Made by a program: the position numbers and the translations under genes
Shown here: one piece after another, positions 15,635 through 24,245 of the stretch
Position numbering within the stretch: the stretch's first letter is position 1
Layout: each line of letters starts with the position of its first letter
Source of the DNA: UBA6019 sp035535055
Lineage (GTDB): Bacteria; Chloroflexota; Dormibacteria; Dormibacterales; Dormibacteraceae
DNA length: 53,529 nt
Assembly: GCA_035535055.1 (NCBI GenBank)
Contig: DATLQT010000037.1
Coordinates: 1 to 53,529 of the forward strand
Direction of reading: 5' to 3'
The notes under the pieces: generated by a model
Seen by the model: only the letters and a program-made list of their open reading frames with translations
Told to the model about the DNA's origin: nothing
The model's database searches: none

Positions 15635-16124
15635 GCTTCGCGGCCGTCCGGACCTCCTGGTAGCCGATGCCCTTGGCGGCGTCGATGGTGGTCGGGCCGG
15701 CGCGCCGGTTGACCTGGATCCGGATCTTCTCGGGCGCCTTTGGCCGCTGCTTTGGGATCCGCACCTCCAGCATCCCGTTCTCGAGCTGCGCCTCGGCCTC
15801 CTCGAAGCGGCACTCGACGGGAAGCATGATCTGCCGGAAGTACTCCACTCCGCGGATCTCCTGGTGGAAGTACTCGGTGTCGGCGACCGTCGAGGTTGCC
15901 CGTAGCGTGAGGAGGCCGTCGTGGTAGCTGATGTCGATCTCCTCCGGGATGACGCCGGGGAGCGCCGCGACCAGGTAGAGGTCGGTCTCCGACTGGTGGA
16001 CGTTGATCGGCATCGGCTCCCCGCGCCCGCCGCGCCCTGCGCCCGGGTGGGGCTGGGATGCCTGCAGCATCTGCTCGAGCATCTCCCGCATCGGGTTGTT
16101 GTCGTACAAGCGCCAGCGGATCAT
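15558..16124 (-). CDS. Hsp20/alpha-crystallin small heat-shock protein
   Basis: 188 residues. The alpha-crystallin domain covers about residues 38-142, from PINVHQSETDLYLVAALPGV through YFHQEIRGVEYFRQIMLP to the closing LENGMLEVRIPK, the conserved (A/L)-x2-x-NG-x-L-x-(V/I)-x-(I/V)PK end. Short MRWRL-like N-terminus and a basic C-terminal tail (RRASGAEGEGRKG). ATP-independent chaperone that binds unfolding proteins in the cytosol. Monocistronic, 50 nt from metF. No CIRCE or HAIR operator was seen in the short leader. Confidence 0.9.
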   Translation of the reverse strand: MIRWRLYDNNPMREMLEQMLQASQPHPGAGRGGRGEPMPINVHQSETDLYLVAALPGVIPEEIDISYHDGLLTLRATSTVADTEYFHQEIRGVEYFRQIMLPVECRFEEAEAQLENGMLEVRIPKQRPKAPEKIRIQVNRRAGPTTIDAAKGIGYQEVRTAAKPKRRASGAEGEGRKGRPGSGPARAR

Positions 16125-16174
16125 ATTTGCGGCCTCCCTTTTGCGCTTCCGATTCTAGGTCGGGCGGGCGCGGC

Positions 16175-17032
16175 TCAGACCGCGTCGGGCATCTCCAGCG
16201 AACGGTAGATCTCGCGCGTCGCTTTGGAGAAGTTGAGGGTGTAGAAGTGCAGGCCCGGGGCGCCCTCTCGAAGCAGGTCCCGGCAGAGCTCAGACGCGAT
16301 CTCGATGCCGACGCGGCGGAACTCCTCCGGGTCGCCCACGGCGCGGCCCAGCCGGTCTGTGACGGGGGCCGGCAGCCGGTAGCCGGAGAGCTCGGCCATG
16401 CGCGTCACCGAGTGGAGGCTCAGCACGGGCATGATGCCAGGGATCAACGGCTTGTGGATGCCGACTGCGGCCAGGTCCTCGCGGAGCCTCAGGTACTCGG
16501 CGACGTCGAAGAAGAACTGCGTGATGGCGAAGTCGGCCGCCTCCAGCTTGGCGGCGAGGCGGCGGCGGTCGCTGGCCAGGTCCGGGGAGCGGGGATGGCC
16601 AGCCGGGTGGGCAGCAACGCCGATGGACGCCCCGCCCAGCTCGCGGGCAAGCGCCACCAGCTCGCTGGCGTGGCGGAGCTCGCCCGGCGGCTCGTCCGCC
16701 ACCGGGTCACCTCCGAGCGCGAGCAGGTTCTCGACCCCCGAGCGGTTGAAGTGGCCCACGATCTCGACCAGTTCGGCGCGGCTGTGGGCAACGCAGACCA
16801 GGTGCGGCATGGCCGTGAGCCGGCCACCGCGGAGGATGTCGAGGACCACGCTCGTCGTCCGCTCACGCGAGCTCCGGCCGCCCCGGTACGTCACCGAGAC
16901 GAAGGAGGGCTTCAACGGCTCCAGCTCCTCGATGGTTCGGGTTAGGCGTTGCTGCTCCTCGTCGCTCCTCGGCGGGAAGAACTCGAAGGAGAAGGTCGGC
17001 CCCTGGCGGAGGAGATCGGTGATCCTGGCCAC
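16175..17032 (-). CDS. metF: Methylenetetrahydrofolate reductase
   Basis: 285 residues, the normal bacterial MetF length. The N-terminal FSFEFFPPRSDEEQQRL, then PSFVSVTYRGG (Thr-Tyr pair near the flavin and folate), LLALGGDPV, FFDVAEYLRL and PGIMPVLS are the family blocks in order. Reduces 5,10-methylene-THF to 5-methyl-THF using FAD and a nicotinamide cofactor, feeding methionine synthesis. Divergent from the hemolysin III gene (44 nt gap). Complete and intact. Confidence 0.9.
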   Translation of the reverse strand: MARITDLLRQGPTFSFEFFPPRSDEEQQRLTRTIEELEPLKPSFVSVTYRGGRSSRERTTSVVLDILRGGRLTAMPHLVCVAHSRAELVEIVGHFNRSGVENLLALGGDPVADEPPGELRHASELVALARELGGASIGVAAHPAGHPRSPDLASDRRRLAAKLEAADFAITQFFFDVAEYLRLREDLAAVGIHKPLIPGIMPVLSLHSVTRMAELSGYRLPAPVTDRLGRAVGDPEEFRRVGIEIASELCRDLLREGAPGLHFYTLNFSKATREIYRSLEMPDAV

Positions 17033-17076
17033 GACGCCGTCAGTTTAGAGAAGCCCCTCACGGGTAACTTCCCTGC

Positions 17077-17730
17077 ATGGAGTTGGTCCCCAAGCCCATG
17101 CTGCGCGGCTGGTCGCACGCGGTTGGCGCGGTGCTGGCGGTGGCGGGCGTGGTGGTGCTGGTCATGCTCAGCCGTCAGCAGCCGGCGAAGGCCGTGACGA
17201 TGCTCATCTACGGCCTGAGCCTGGTGCTCCTGCTGGGGGTGAGCGCGGTCTACCACATCGGCACCTGGCGGCCGCGGGTGCGGGCGGTCCTGCGCGGCCT
17301 CGACCACGCCAACATCTTCCTGTTCATCGCCGCCAGCTACACGGCGGTTGTCTTCAACGCGTTGACCGGCTGGTGGCGGACGGGGATCCTGGCCTCGGTC
17401 TGGCTGCTGGCGGTGGCCGGCATGGCCACCCTGACCGGAGCTGTGAAGCTTCCCCGCTGGGCGGTGGCCGGGCTCTACGTCGCCCTCGGCTGGGTGGGCG
17501 TGGTCGTGGTGCCGCAGGTGGCATCGTCGCTCGGGCTGCCGGCTCTCTCCCTGATCCTGCTCGGCGGCCTTCTGTACTCGACTGGGGCCCTCGCCTACGC
17601 CTTCAAGCGCCCCCGGCTATGGCCCCGCACGTTCGGGTACCACGAGGTGTTCCACTTGCTGGTGTTGGGCGCCAGCGCCAGCTTCTTCGTGGTGATGGCG
17701 CTCTACGTGATCCCCTACCGGGGCAGCTAG
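17077..17730 (+). CDS. Hemolysin III / PAQR-family membrane protein (YqfA-like)
   Basis: 217 residues with seven hydrophobic segments. Family features: RGWSHAVGAV near the start, the SAVYHIGTW motif with its conserved His, LDHANIFLFIAASYT (conserved D-H), and the final GYHEVFHLLVLGAS with His residues that in PAQR relatives coordinate zinc. Bacterial members are called hemolysin III but most are probably membrane-associated hydrolases or lipid-homeostasis proteins. Intact. Confidence 0.85.
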   Translation: MELVPKPMLRGWSHAVGAVLAVAGVVVLVMLSRQQPAKAVTMLIYGLSLVLLLGVSAVYHIGTWRPRVRAVLRGLDHANIFLFIAASYTAVVFNALTGWWRTGILASVWLLAVAGMATLTGAVKLPRWAVAGLYVALGWVGVVVVPQVASSLGLPALSLILLGGLLYSTGALAYAFKRPRLWPRTFGYHEVFHLLVLGASASFFVVMALYVIPYRGS

Positions 17731-17733
17731 CAG

Positions 17734-18780
17734 CTAACTCTTCGCGGTCCTGAGTGGCCTGCCGACCTCGTGCAGGAAGGCGAGCAGCTCGCGGTAGGAC
17801 TGCAGCATCGAGGTCTCGTAGTAGGGCACCGACACCTCGCCGCAGAACTCGCGCACGATCCGGTGGGCAGCGCGGACCCGGTTGCGCGGCATGGCGGGAA
17901 AGAGGTGGTGCTCGATCTGGTAGTTGAGGGATCCGTACCAGATGTCGGTCAGTGCGCCCGCCCGAACGTTGCGCGCGGTGAGTACCTGCTCGCGCAAGAA
18001 GTCGAGGCGCGTCCCCTCGTCGATCTGGGGCATCCCTTTGTGGTTGGGTGCGAAGACGGTGGCCATGTAGAACCCGGCCACGCCCTTATGGATCGCGATC
18101 ACGAGGATGGCCATCCAGGGGCCGAGGAAGAACACCAAAAGGCCGACATAGAGGACGAAGTGGGCGCCGATCATGCCGAGTTCCAGCCACCGGTGCCGGG
18201 CGCTCTTGCCGAGTTGGAAGGCGACGCTGGAGACGTGCATGCTGATCCCGAGGAAGAAGAGCATTGGGAAGAAGGCGAAGGCCTGGTAGGCCGCCAGCCA
18301 GCGCATCGGGCCGCGCCGCTCCAGCGCCTGCTCGCGGTTGTAGGCGATCGCCAGGTTGTTGATGTCGGGATCGTCGTCGACGTGGTTGGGGCTGGCGTGG
18401 TGGCGATTGTGCTTGTCCACCCACCAGCCGAAGCTCATCCCGAGCAGGCCGTTGGCGGTGAAGAAGCCGACGAGGTGGTTCTTCCAGTTTCGCTCGAACA
18501 TCTGCTTGTGGCCGGCGTCGTGGAGCTGGAATCCCAACTGGCCCGAGACGAGACCAATCCCGACCGCGTCGAGCGCGACCAGCCAGGGGTTCTTCAGCAG
18601 CACCAGCAGCAGCAGGCAGACGCCCAGCATGCCGAGGTTGGCGGAGATGCAGGCGATGTAATACCAGGGCTGCTTCTCCAACAGTCCGGCCCGCTTCACC
18701 CGCTCCTTCAGCAGGGCGTAGTCGGATCTCTGTGGGGACTTGGCTTTCCCCGCGCCGGAGGTCGCGCGGGTCTGCAGCAC
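17734..18780 (-). CDS. Membrane fatty-acid (acyl-lipid/acyl-CoA) desaturase
   Basis: 348 residues from a GTG at 18778-18780. The three histidine boxes of di-iron desaturases are present: HDAGH, HNRHH and QIEHH, the last typical of front-end and DesA3-like enzymes. Four hydrophobic spans lie between them (ISANLGMLGVCLLLLVLL, AVGIGLVSGQL, YQAFAFFPMLFFLGI, VLYVGLLVFFLGPW). The frame is open upstream to an ATG at 18966, but a promoter-like element sits inside that extension and the protein match starts near residue 12 of the GTG form, so the shorter start is preferred. Inserts a double bond into membrane acyl chains using O2, so the host meets oxygen. Confidence 0.82.
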   Translation of the reverse strand: MLQTRATSGAGKAKSPQRSDYALLKERVKRAGLLEKQPWYYIACISANLGMLGVCLLLLVLLKNPWLVALDAVGIGLVSGQLGFQLHDAGHKQMFERNWKNHLVGFFTANGLLGMSFGWWVDKHNRHHASPNHVDDDPDINNLAIAYNREQALERRGPMRWLAAYQAFAFFPMLFFLGISMHVSSVAFQLGKSARHRWLELGMIGAHFVLYVGLLVFFLGPWMAILVIAIHKGVAGFYMATVFAPNHKGMPQIDEGTRLDFLREQVLTARNVRAGALTDIWYGSLNYQIEHHLFPAMPRNRVRAAHRIVREFCGEVSVPYYETSMLQSYRELLAFLHEVGRPLRTAKS

Positions 18781-18862
18781 TGCTCGAAAGGGTACCGCCT
18801 TTGCAGAAACAGTTTGCGTAACAATTTGCCTCCGCCGTCCATGGCCGCCTCCCAGCCGCAAT

Positions 18863-18891
18863 AAGCTATGGAAGCCGTTACTATCAGTAAA
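18863..18891 (-). promoter_or_regulatory. Candidate promoter of the desaturase gene
   Basis: On the minus strand TTTACT (18886-18891) and TAGCTT (18863-18868) are spaced by 17 nt in a locally AT-rich stretch, about 80 nt upstream of the GTG start. Read by eye; the -10 matches only the key T, A and last T. Confidence 0.35.
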
Positions 18892-19025
18892 ACCCACATT
18901 AGTCGGGTGGGCTTGAGGGGTAGTGAGGCGGCGCTGCGGGTGGCCCGCTGGGTGGAGGGCCGGCACCCCGGCCCCGCCTGGGCGGCGGTGCCGACCTGGG
19001 TCGGCGGAGTTTCGCTGAGGTCGCG

Positions 19026-20559
19026 GTGACCGGGCCCTTCTGGGACGTCGCCTTCCACATCGATCACGGGCGCGACCTCCGCAACCTGTTCACCGTGCCG
19101 CACCTGCTGATCCTTTTCGGTCTTCTCGGCCTGGGTGCGGCGGCGGCGGTTTCGATCCTCCTCGGCACGCCGTCGACGCTCCGACCGCGCTCCGGGCCGG
19201 GCCGCTGCGGGTGCCCGCCGGGTGCTGGCGATGCTGGTGATGGCGACTTGCGCGGCGATCGGCTTCCCCTCGACGACCTCTGGCACCGGGTCTACGGGAT
19301 CGACGTCACGCTCTGGAGCCCGACGCACCTGCTGATGATCGGCGGCGCGGTCTTCGCGACCCTGGCCCTCAGCCTGCTGGTAGCCGAGGGGCAGGTCGCC
19401 ACCGGGGCACGACCGCCGCGCTGGCAGCTGGTGGCGCTGGCCGGGTCGGTCCTGATCGGGCTGAGCGTCTTCGGCCTCGAGTTCGACTACGGCGTCCCCC
19501 AGTGGCAGACGATCTACCAACCCCTGCTGATCAGCATCGCGGCCGGGATCGGGCTCACCCTGGCCCGGGCCGCGATCGGGCGCGGCGGCGCGCTGCTGGC
19601 GACCGGGTTCTACCTCGGCCTCCGGCTGCTGATGATGCTGCTGTCTGGCGGCTCGGCTACACCGTGCCGGCGATGCCGCTGCTTCTCGGCTGCGCCGGGT
19701 GCGTTGAGGTCGCCTTCGTGCTGGAGCACCGGCGCCCGCCGCTCGAAGTCGCCCTATTCGCCGGACTCCTGGTCGCCACCCTTGGCATGGCGACGGAGTG
19801 GCTCGGGAACCAGGCCGTCTACCCGCTCCCCTGGGCATCTTCGCTCCTGCCGTACCTCTGGCTGCCAGCGCTGGCCGCAGTGGCCGCGGCCCTGCTCGGG
19901 ACATCGCTCGGCCGGGTCGTAGGCGGCGGCTGCGCCGGCATCCAGCCGGCGATCCTGCTGGGCAGCGTGGTCCTAACCGTCCTCCTCCTGACAATCCCCT
20001 TCCCGCGCGGAGGAACACCGATCCCGGCCACGCTCGCCGCGACGCCGACGGGACCCCAGCGCGCTGCAGTGGATCGATACGACCAGCCCTCCTACGAGCA
20101 GGACGTCAACGTCACCGTGCAGCTCGCCGACCTGGGCGCGGTCGGCGGCGCCGATTGGTTCACGATCCTTGCCTGGCAGGGCGGAGGCCGGCGGCTGATC
20201 CGGCTCCAGCCGGACGGCGCCGGGCGCTGGAGGTCGGCCGCGCCCGTCCCGACCGGGGACTCCTGGAAGTCGGTGGTCTACCTCGCATCGGGCCGACCAT
20301 GCTGGCCGCTCCGATCGACTTCCCGCCTGATCCCACCTATGGGAGCCCCGGCTACCCGGCGGACCCGCTCATGAAGCGCTCGCTTGAGCCATCGCCGCGC
20401 CTGATCACCAGCGAGTCGCATGGCGGAGCGCCGTGGGTGGCGCTGGTCTCGTACCTCGCCCTGGCGGTGGTGGCGGCGGGCTGGTTGTCAGCATCAGCGC
20501 TAAAGCCGGTCGAGGGCCGGCGACCGTCTCGCCCGCGCGGCCGCCAGGTCAGCTTCTAG
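19026..20559 (+). pseudogene. Unrecognised multi-pass membrane protein, broken by several frameshifts
   Basis: The plus strand carries one protein spread over changing frames. From 19026: FWDVAFHIDHGRDLRNLFTVPHLLI, then after a slip near 19200 VLAMLVMATCAAIGF, back to LDDLWHRVYGIDVTLWSPTHLLM and further helices up to about 19660. From there another frame gives YTVPAMPLLLGCAGC, LLVATLGMATEWLGNQAVY and a soluble segment (DWFTILAWQGGGRRLIRL) to about 20290. A last frame, PTMLAAPIDFPPDPTYG to WVALVSYLALAVVAAGWL, ends at 20559. The paired FHIDHGRD and WHRVYGIDVTLWSP blocks look like a twofold-repeated His/Asp motif. Family not known to me. Confidence 0.55.
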
Positions 20560-20807
20560 GCGTTTGGGCTCGGCGCGGGGCTCGGCGTCGAGATCCCCCG
20601 GCGCGGTATGCGCCCGAAGAAGCCGCCCCCGGGAAGCCGGGAGCCGGGCGCGTAGCCCGGGTAGCCGGGCCGCAGCTGACGGTAGGACGGTTGCTGAGCG
20701 CTCTGGGCCGCCGTCGGCTGGTCCAGCAGGGGCCCGGCCACGTCGCTCAACAGGAGACCTGCCGCCATCAGCACGAGGGCGCCGATAAGGAGCGTCCGGT
20801 TGCTCAA
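20556..20807 (-). CDS. Small single-pass membrane or exported protein, unknown
   Basis: 83 residues from a TTG start that overlaps the stop of the SHOCT-protein gene (TTGA), so translation is coupled. One N-terminal hydrophobic segment, LLIGALVLMAAGLLL, then a Pro/Gly/Gln/Tyr-rich tail (RQLRPGYPGYAPG) ending in a Ser/Pro run. No family recognised. The 3' end overlaps the convergent membrane pseudogene by 4 nt. Coding status is supported by the coupling and the signal-like N-terminus only. Confidence 0.5.
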   Translation of the reverse strand: MSNRTLLIGALVLMAAGLLLSDVAGPLLDQPTAAQSAQQPSYRQLRPGYPGYAPGSRLPGGGFFGRIPRRGISTPSPAPSPNA

Positions 20808-21049
20808 TCCGGCTTGTCCAGCGCGGCTCGGGCTTTCTCGTAATCGGCGACGGTGGTCTCACCGCGGGCGAGCCGCTCGTCGAGGATCTGGCGGGGCGTC
20901 AGCGTGGGAGGAGGCGCGGTCTGGAGTGGCCGGTTGCTGAACGAGCGGACCGCCCAGATCACCAACACGACGGCGCCGCCCCAGAAGAGCAGCATGCCGA
21001 GGATGCCGATCGGGAAGCCGATTCCCATGGCGTGAGGAGCGAAGCCCAT
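20804..21049 (-). CDS. Small membrane protein with C-terminal SHOCT domain
   Basis: 81 residues from the ATG at 21047-21049. A glycine-rich hydrophobic helix (IGILGMLLFWGGAVVLVIW) is followed by a proline linker and the SHOCT pattern TPRQILDERLARGETTVADYEKAR at residues 50-73, where the usual form is P-x2-IL-x2-RLA-x-GEI-x2-EEY. SHOCT segments are short oligomerisation modules on bacterial membrane proteins. Upstream bases 21050-21177 are unusually AT-rich and may hold divergent promoters. Confidence 0.72.
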   Translation of the reverse strand: MGFAPHAMGIGFPIGILGMLLFWGGAVVLVIWAVRSFSNRPLQTAPPPTLTPRQILDERLARGETTVADYEKARAALDKPD

Positions 21050-21177
21050 GGCGCCAGTATGGGTGCGGGAAGCTGAAGGGACGATGAAGCGCACCTGAAT
21101 TCGAGGGTCAAATCGAAATAGGTTGTCCGTGTGTGCCAACAACTGATATCGAATGACTACGATTAAGGGAAGTAACA

Positions 21178-21525
21178 ATGTCAGACATGAAGTGGGCCCG
21201 CGGACCGCGCCGCAGGTCGCGCGTAAGTCATCCGGCGGCACCCGCCCGCTTCCCCCGGCCACAGCGTCCGCGAGGCGGCCCCCGCCTCCCTCTGGGAGCT
21301 CTTTTCGGTGCCGTGCGGGAGGCCCTGAGCGGCCTCGACCCGCTGGCACTTCTCGCCGTGGGGACCCTGGTGGCGCTCGGGCTGCTGAACCTCGTGGCGA
21401 TCGGGCCGGCCGTCCTCGCTCTTCACCAGGGCCTGGCGGTGCTGGCCGGCTGCGTGCTCCTCGCTGTGCTCAACCGCTCCAAGGTGCGCACATCCCAAAT
21501 TGTCCCACATCGATGGATGCTTTAG
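21178..21525 (+). CDS. Short membrane protein, possibly a truncated FtsW/RodA N-terminus
   Basis: 115 residues with a good ribosome-binding site (AAGGGAAG, 7 nt from the ATG). A basic, proline-rich N-terminus leads into two helices, LDPLALLAVGTLVALGLLNL and ALHQGLAVLAGCVLLAVLNR. This resembles the first two helices of FtsW/RodA cell-wall polymerases, whose remaining eight helices are missing. The last 12 residues and following bases are of lower GC and lose the pattern. Either an independent small membrane protein or the head of a lost SEDS gene. Confidence 0.4.
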   Translation: MSDMKWARGPRRRSRVSHPAAPARFPRPQRPRGGPRLPLGALFGAVREALSGLDPLALLAVGTLVALGLLNLVAIGPAVLALHQGLAVLAGCVLLAVLNRSKVRTSQIVPHRWML

Positions 21526-21558
21526 TGATAGCGAATGGGGTGATTTTGTGATTCCGAC

Positions 21559-21587
21559 CTTAGCCGGCCGCGCAGGAAAAGGCTAAG
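21559..21587. terminator. Inverted repeat between convergent genes
   Basis: CTTAGCC at 21559-21565 and GGCTAAG at 21581-21587 form a perfect 7-bp stem with a 15-nt loop in the gap between two convergent genes. There is no T tract, so termination is only suggested by position. Confidence 0.35.
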
Positions 21588-21614
21588 CGCGGGAGCTGAG
21601 CTGAGCCGTTCGGC

Positions 21615-23252
21615 CTAGATCGTCGGCTCGGGGACCATCTCGATGGCCCCGCAGGGGCACTCGGCCGCGCAGAGCGCGCAACCCTTGCAGTAGTCGAAGT
21701 CGAACTCGTAGCGCTTGCCGGGGCCGAGCTTGATGACGGCGTTGTCGGGGCACACCGCGTAACAGTTGTCGCACTCGAAGCAGTTGCCGCAGCTGAGACA
21801 GCGCCGGGCCTCGAAGAGCGCGTTGGAGGCATCGAGGCCACCCACCACCTCGTCGAAGGTGGACTGCCGGCGGACGGCGTCGAGGACCGGCTGCAGCGTT
21901 CGCGGGGCGTCGGAGTAGTACCAGGGGTTGAGCTTGTCGGCGGTCGCCTCGGGAAGCTTAGGCGGCGCCTCGACCGTGAGTGCCCGCAACCAGGCGTCGA
22001 TGCTTCGCGCCGCCCTCTTGCCGTGACCGATCGCGGTGGTAACCGTGCGCTGGGCAGGGACCATGTCGCCGCCGGCGAACACGCCGGGCAGGCCGGTCAT
22101 CAGGTTCGGGGTGACCTTGACGACGCCGTCGGCCACGTCGATCTCGGGAATGCCCTCGACCAGCGAGAGGTCGGTGTCCTGGCCCAGCGCCAGCACCAGT
22201 GAGTCGGCGGGGAGCTCCTCGAGATCACCGGTCGGCTGAGGGAAGCCACTCTCGTCGAGCTTCATCTTCTCCACCACCAGGCTGCCGCTGCCGGCCTGGG
22301 TGATGGTCGAGAGCCAGCGCATCCTGACCCCCTCGGCGAGGGCCTCCTCGACCTCGATCGGGTGCGCCGGCATCCGATCGCGGGTGCGCCGGTAGACGAC
22401 CACGGACTCGGCGGCGCCGAGCCGCTTGGCGGTCCGGGCCGCGTCCAGCGCCGTGTTGCCGCCGCCGTAGACGACCACCCGGCGGCCGAGCTGCGGCGGC
22501 TCATCGCCGGCGACGTCGCGGAGGAGCTCGAGCGCGTCGAGGACGTGAGCCGAATCGCCGGCGGGGATGAAGGCGCGGTGGCCGAGCCGGGCGCCGACCG
22601 CCAGGAAGGCCGCGTCATAACCGCCCTGGCGCATCGACTGCCGGATGTCACCGACCGTCTCTTCCAGCCGGAGCTCCACGCCCATCGCGAGGATCCTGTC
22701 GACCTCGGCGTCGAGGACGGTTCGGGGCAGGCGGTAGGCGGGGATGCCGAACCGCATCATGCCGCCGGCGCGATCGGACCCGTCGGCCAGCGTGACCGAG
22801 TGGCCGAGCCGGCGGAGGTGATAGGCGGCGGAGAGGCCGGCGGGACCGGCGCCGATGATCAGCACCCGCTTGCCGGACTCGACGGTGGGCGGATCCACCT
22901 TCCAGCCCTGCCGGATCGCCTCGTCGCCGAGGAACCGCTCAACGGCGTTGATGCCGACAGCCTCGTCCAGGTGCACGCGGTTGCAGGCGTCCTCGCAGGG
23001 GTGGTAGCAGACCCGGCCCATCGTCGCGGGCAGCGGATTGTCCTCCATGAGCCTCCGCCAGGCACCTTCGTAGTCGCCCTCCTCGGCCCGGTAGAGCCAC
23101 GCCTGGACGTTCTCGCCGGCCGGGCAGGCGGTGTTGCAGGGCGGCTGGTGGTCCACGTAGACCGGCCGCTCGACCCGCCAGGTGCCGGTCAGATTGCGCC
23201 GGCTTGAGGCGGGGTCGAGGGTGATCGCGAAGGGGGTCGGCATCTCCGTCAC
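21615..23252 (-). CDS. GltD-like NAD(P)H:acceptor flavoprotein with C-terminal 2[4Fe-4S] ferredoxin module
   Basis: 545 residues in three parts. Residues 1-110 form the GltD-type cluster domain (CNTACPAGENVQAWL, then GRVCYHPCEDACNR). Next come two Rossmann domains with the FAD motif IGAGPAGLSAAYHLRR and the NAD(P) motif VYGGGNTALDAARTAKRL, closing with LPGVFAGGDMVPAQRTVTTAI. The end (about 470-540) has CLSCGNCFECDNCYAVCP and CKGCALCAAECPCG, a two-cluster ferredoxin. Fourth gene of the oxidoreductase operon, overlapping beta by 4 nt. Similar flavoproteins (PadH of phenylglyoxylate dehydrogenase, BzdV next to benzoyl-CoA reductase) link 2-oxoacid oxidation, NAD(P)H and ferredoxin. Inferred role: electron transfer, with the fused ferredoxin replacing a separate delta subunit. 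Confidence 0.85.
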   Translation of the reverse strand: MTEMPTPFAITLDPASSRRNLTGTWRVERPVYVDHQPPCNTACPAGENVQAWLYRAEEGDYEGAWRRLMEDNPLPATMGRVCYHPCEDACNRVHLDEAVGINAVERFLGDEAIRQGWKVDPPTVESGKRVLIIGAGPAGLSAAYHLRRLGHSVTLADGSDRAGGMMRFGIPAYRLPRTVLDAEVDRILAMGVELRLEETVGDIRQSMRQGGYDAAFLAVGARLGHRAFIPAGDSAHVLDALELLRDVAGDEPPQLGRRVVVYGGGNTALDAARTAKRLGAAESVVVYRRTRDRMPAHPIEVEEALAEGVRMRWLSTITQAGSGSLVVEKMKLDESGFPQPTGDLEELPADSLVLALGQDTDLSLVEGIPEIDVADGVVKVTPNLMTGLPGVFAGGDMVPAQRTVTTAIGHGKRAARSIDAWLRALTVEAPPKLPEATADKLNPWYYSDAPRTLQPVLDAVRRQSTFDEVVGGLDASNALFEARRCLSCGNCFECDNCYAVCPDNAVIKLGPGKRYEFDFDYCKGCALCAAECPCGAIEMVPEPTI

Positions 23253-24232
23253 TCCAGTCCGTAGCGAGCGATGTTGCGATCCGCCTGGGACTGCAGCCGG
23301 GCGATGACGTCCTCGCTGCGCTGGGGATGGAACAGGTGGCCGAACCGGCTCTGGGTCTTGAGGAACTCCTCGACGGGGACCCGGGAGCGGATCTTCGTCG
23401 CGGCGGTGACCTCTCCGCGCTCGGCCTCGAAGACCGGGAAGAAGCCGCTCTCGACGGCCAGCCGGGCCATCCGGATCGTCTCCCGGGCGGCGGTACCCCA
23501 GCCCAGTGGACAGGGCACCAGCACGTGCAGGTAGCGGGCGCCGTGGAACGTCATCGCCTTCGCAACCTTGGCCTCGAGGTCGCGGAGGTCGGCCACCGTC
23601 GCGGTGGCCACGTAGGGGATGTCGTGGGCCATCGCGATCCGGGGCACGTTCTTGCCCTGACCGAAGGCGTTTCCCGGTTGGCTCCCGACCGCCTCGGTGG
23701 TGGCCGTCCGCGCGGCCGGGGGCGTCGCGCCGGACCTCTGGACGCCGGTGTTCATGTAGCCCTGGTTGTCGTAGCAGACGTAGAGGACGTCGTCGTTGCG
23801 CTCGAACATCCCGGAGAGGCAGGCGAAGCCGATGTCGACGGTGCCGCCGTCGCCGCCCTGCGCGACCACCCGAATCTGCGACCCCTTTGCCCGCAATGCC
23901 GCGGCGACTCCGGTCGCCACCGAGGGCGCGTTGGCAAAGAGGGAGTGCAGCCAGGGCAACCGCCAGGAGGACTCCGGGTAGGGGGTGGAGAAGACCTCCA
24001 GGCAGCCGGTCGCATTGACGGCGACCATGTCGTTCGCTGTCGCCCGCATCGCCGCGTCGATGACGTAGCGAGCGCCCAGGGCCTCGCCGCAGCCCTGGCA
24101 GGCACGGTGGCCGGAGGTGATCGAGTTCGCCCGGTCGGGGCTCGACTGGATGGAGCGGAGCGCGGGGTCGAGCAGGCGGTTGCCCGCCGCGAAGGTTCCA
24201 GTTTGGTAGAACTTCACCGGCTGAACGCTCAC
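23249..24232 (-). CDS. 2-Oxoacid:acceptor oxidoreductase, beta (thiamine diphosphate) subunit
   Basis: 327 residues. RACQGCGEALGARYVIDAA provides the early cysteines for a cluster near the cofactor. The thiamine diphosphate motif is GGDGGTVDIGFACLSGMFERNDDVLYVCYDNQGYMNTG, i.e. GDGG followed by D-N-x-G-Y-M-N-T-G. The C-terminal VPCPLGWG block is typical of PorB-type subunits. Pyruvate, other 2-oxoacids and phenylglyoxylate use this fold, so substrate cannot be read from the sequence. Follows alpha by 13 nt. Confidence 0.88.
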   Translation of the reverse strand: MSVQPVKFYQTGTFAAGNRLLDPALRSIQSSPDRANSITSGHRACQGCGEALGARYVIDAAMRATANDMVAVNATGCLEVFSTPYPESSWRLPWLHSLFANAPSVATGVAAALRAKGSQIRVVAQGGDGGTVDIGFACLSGMFERNDDVLYVCYDNQGYMNTGVQRSGATPPAARTATTEAVGSQPGNAFGQGKNVPRIAMAHDIPYVATATVADLRDLEAKVAKAMTFHGARYLHVLVPCPLGWGTAARETIRMARLAVESGFFPVFEAERGEVTAATKIRSRVPVEEFLKTQSRFGHLFHPQRSEDVIARLQSQADRNIARYGLE

Positions 24233-24245
24233 CTTGGGTCTCCCC

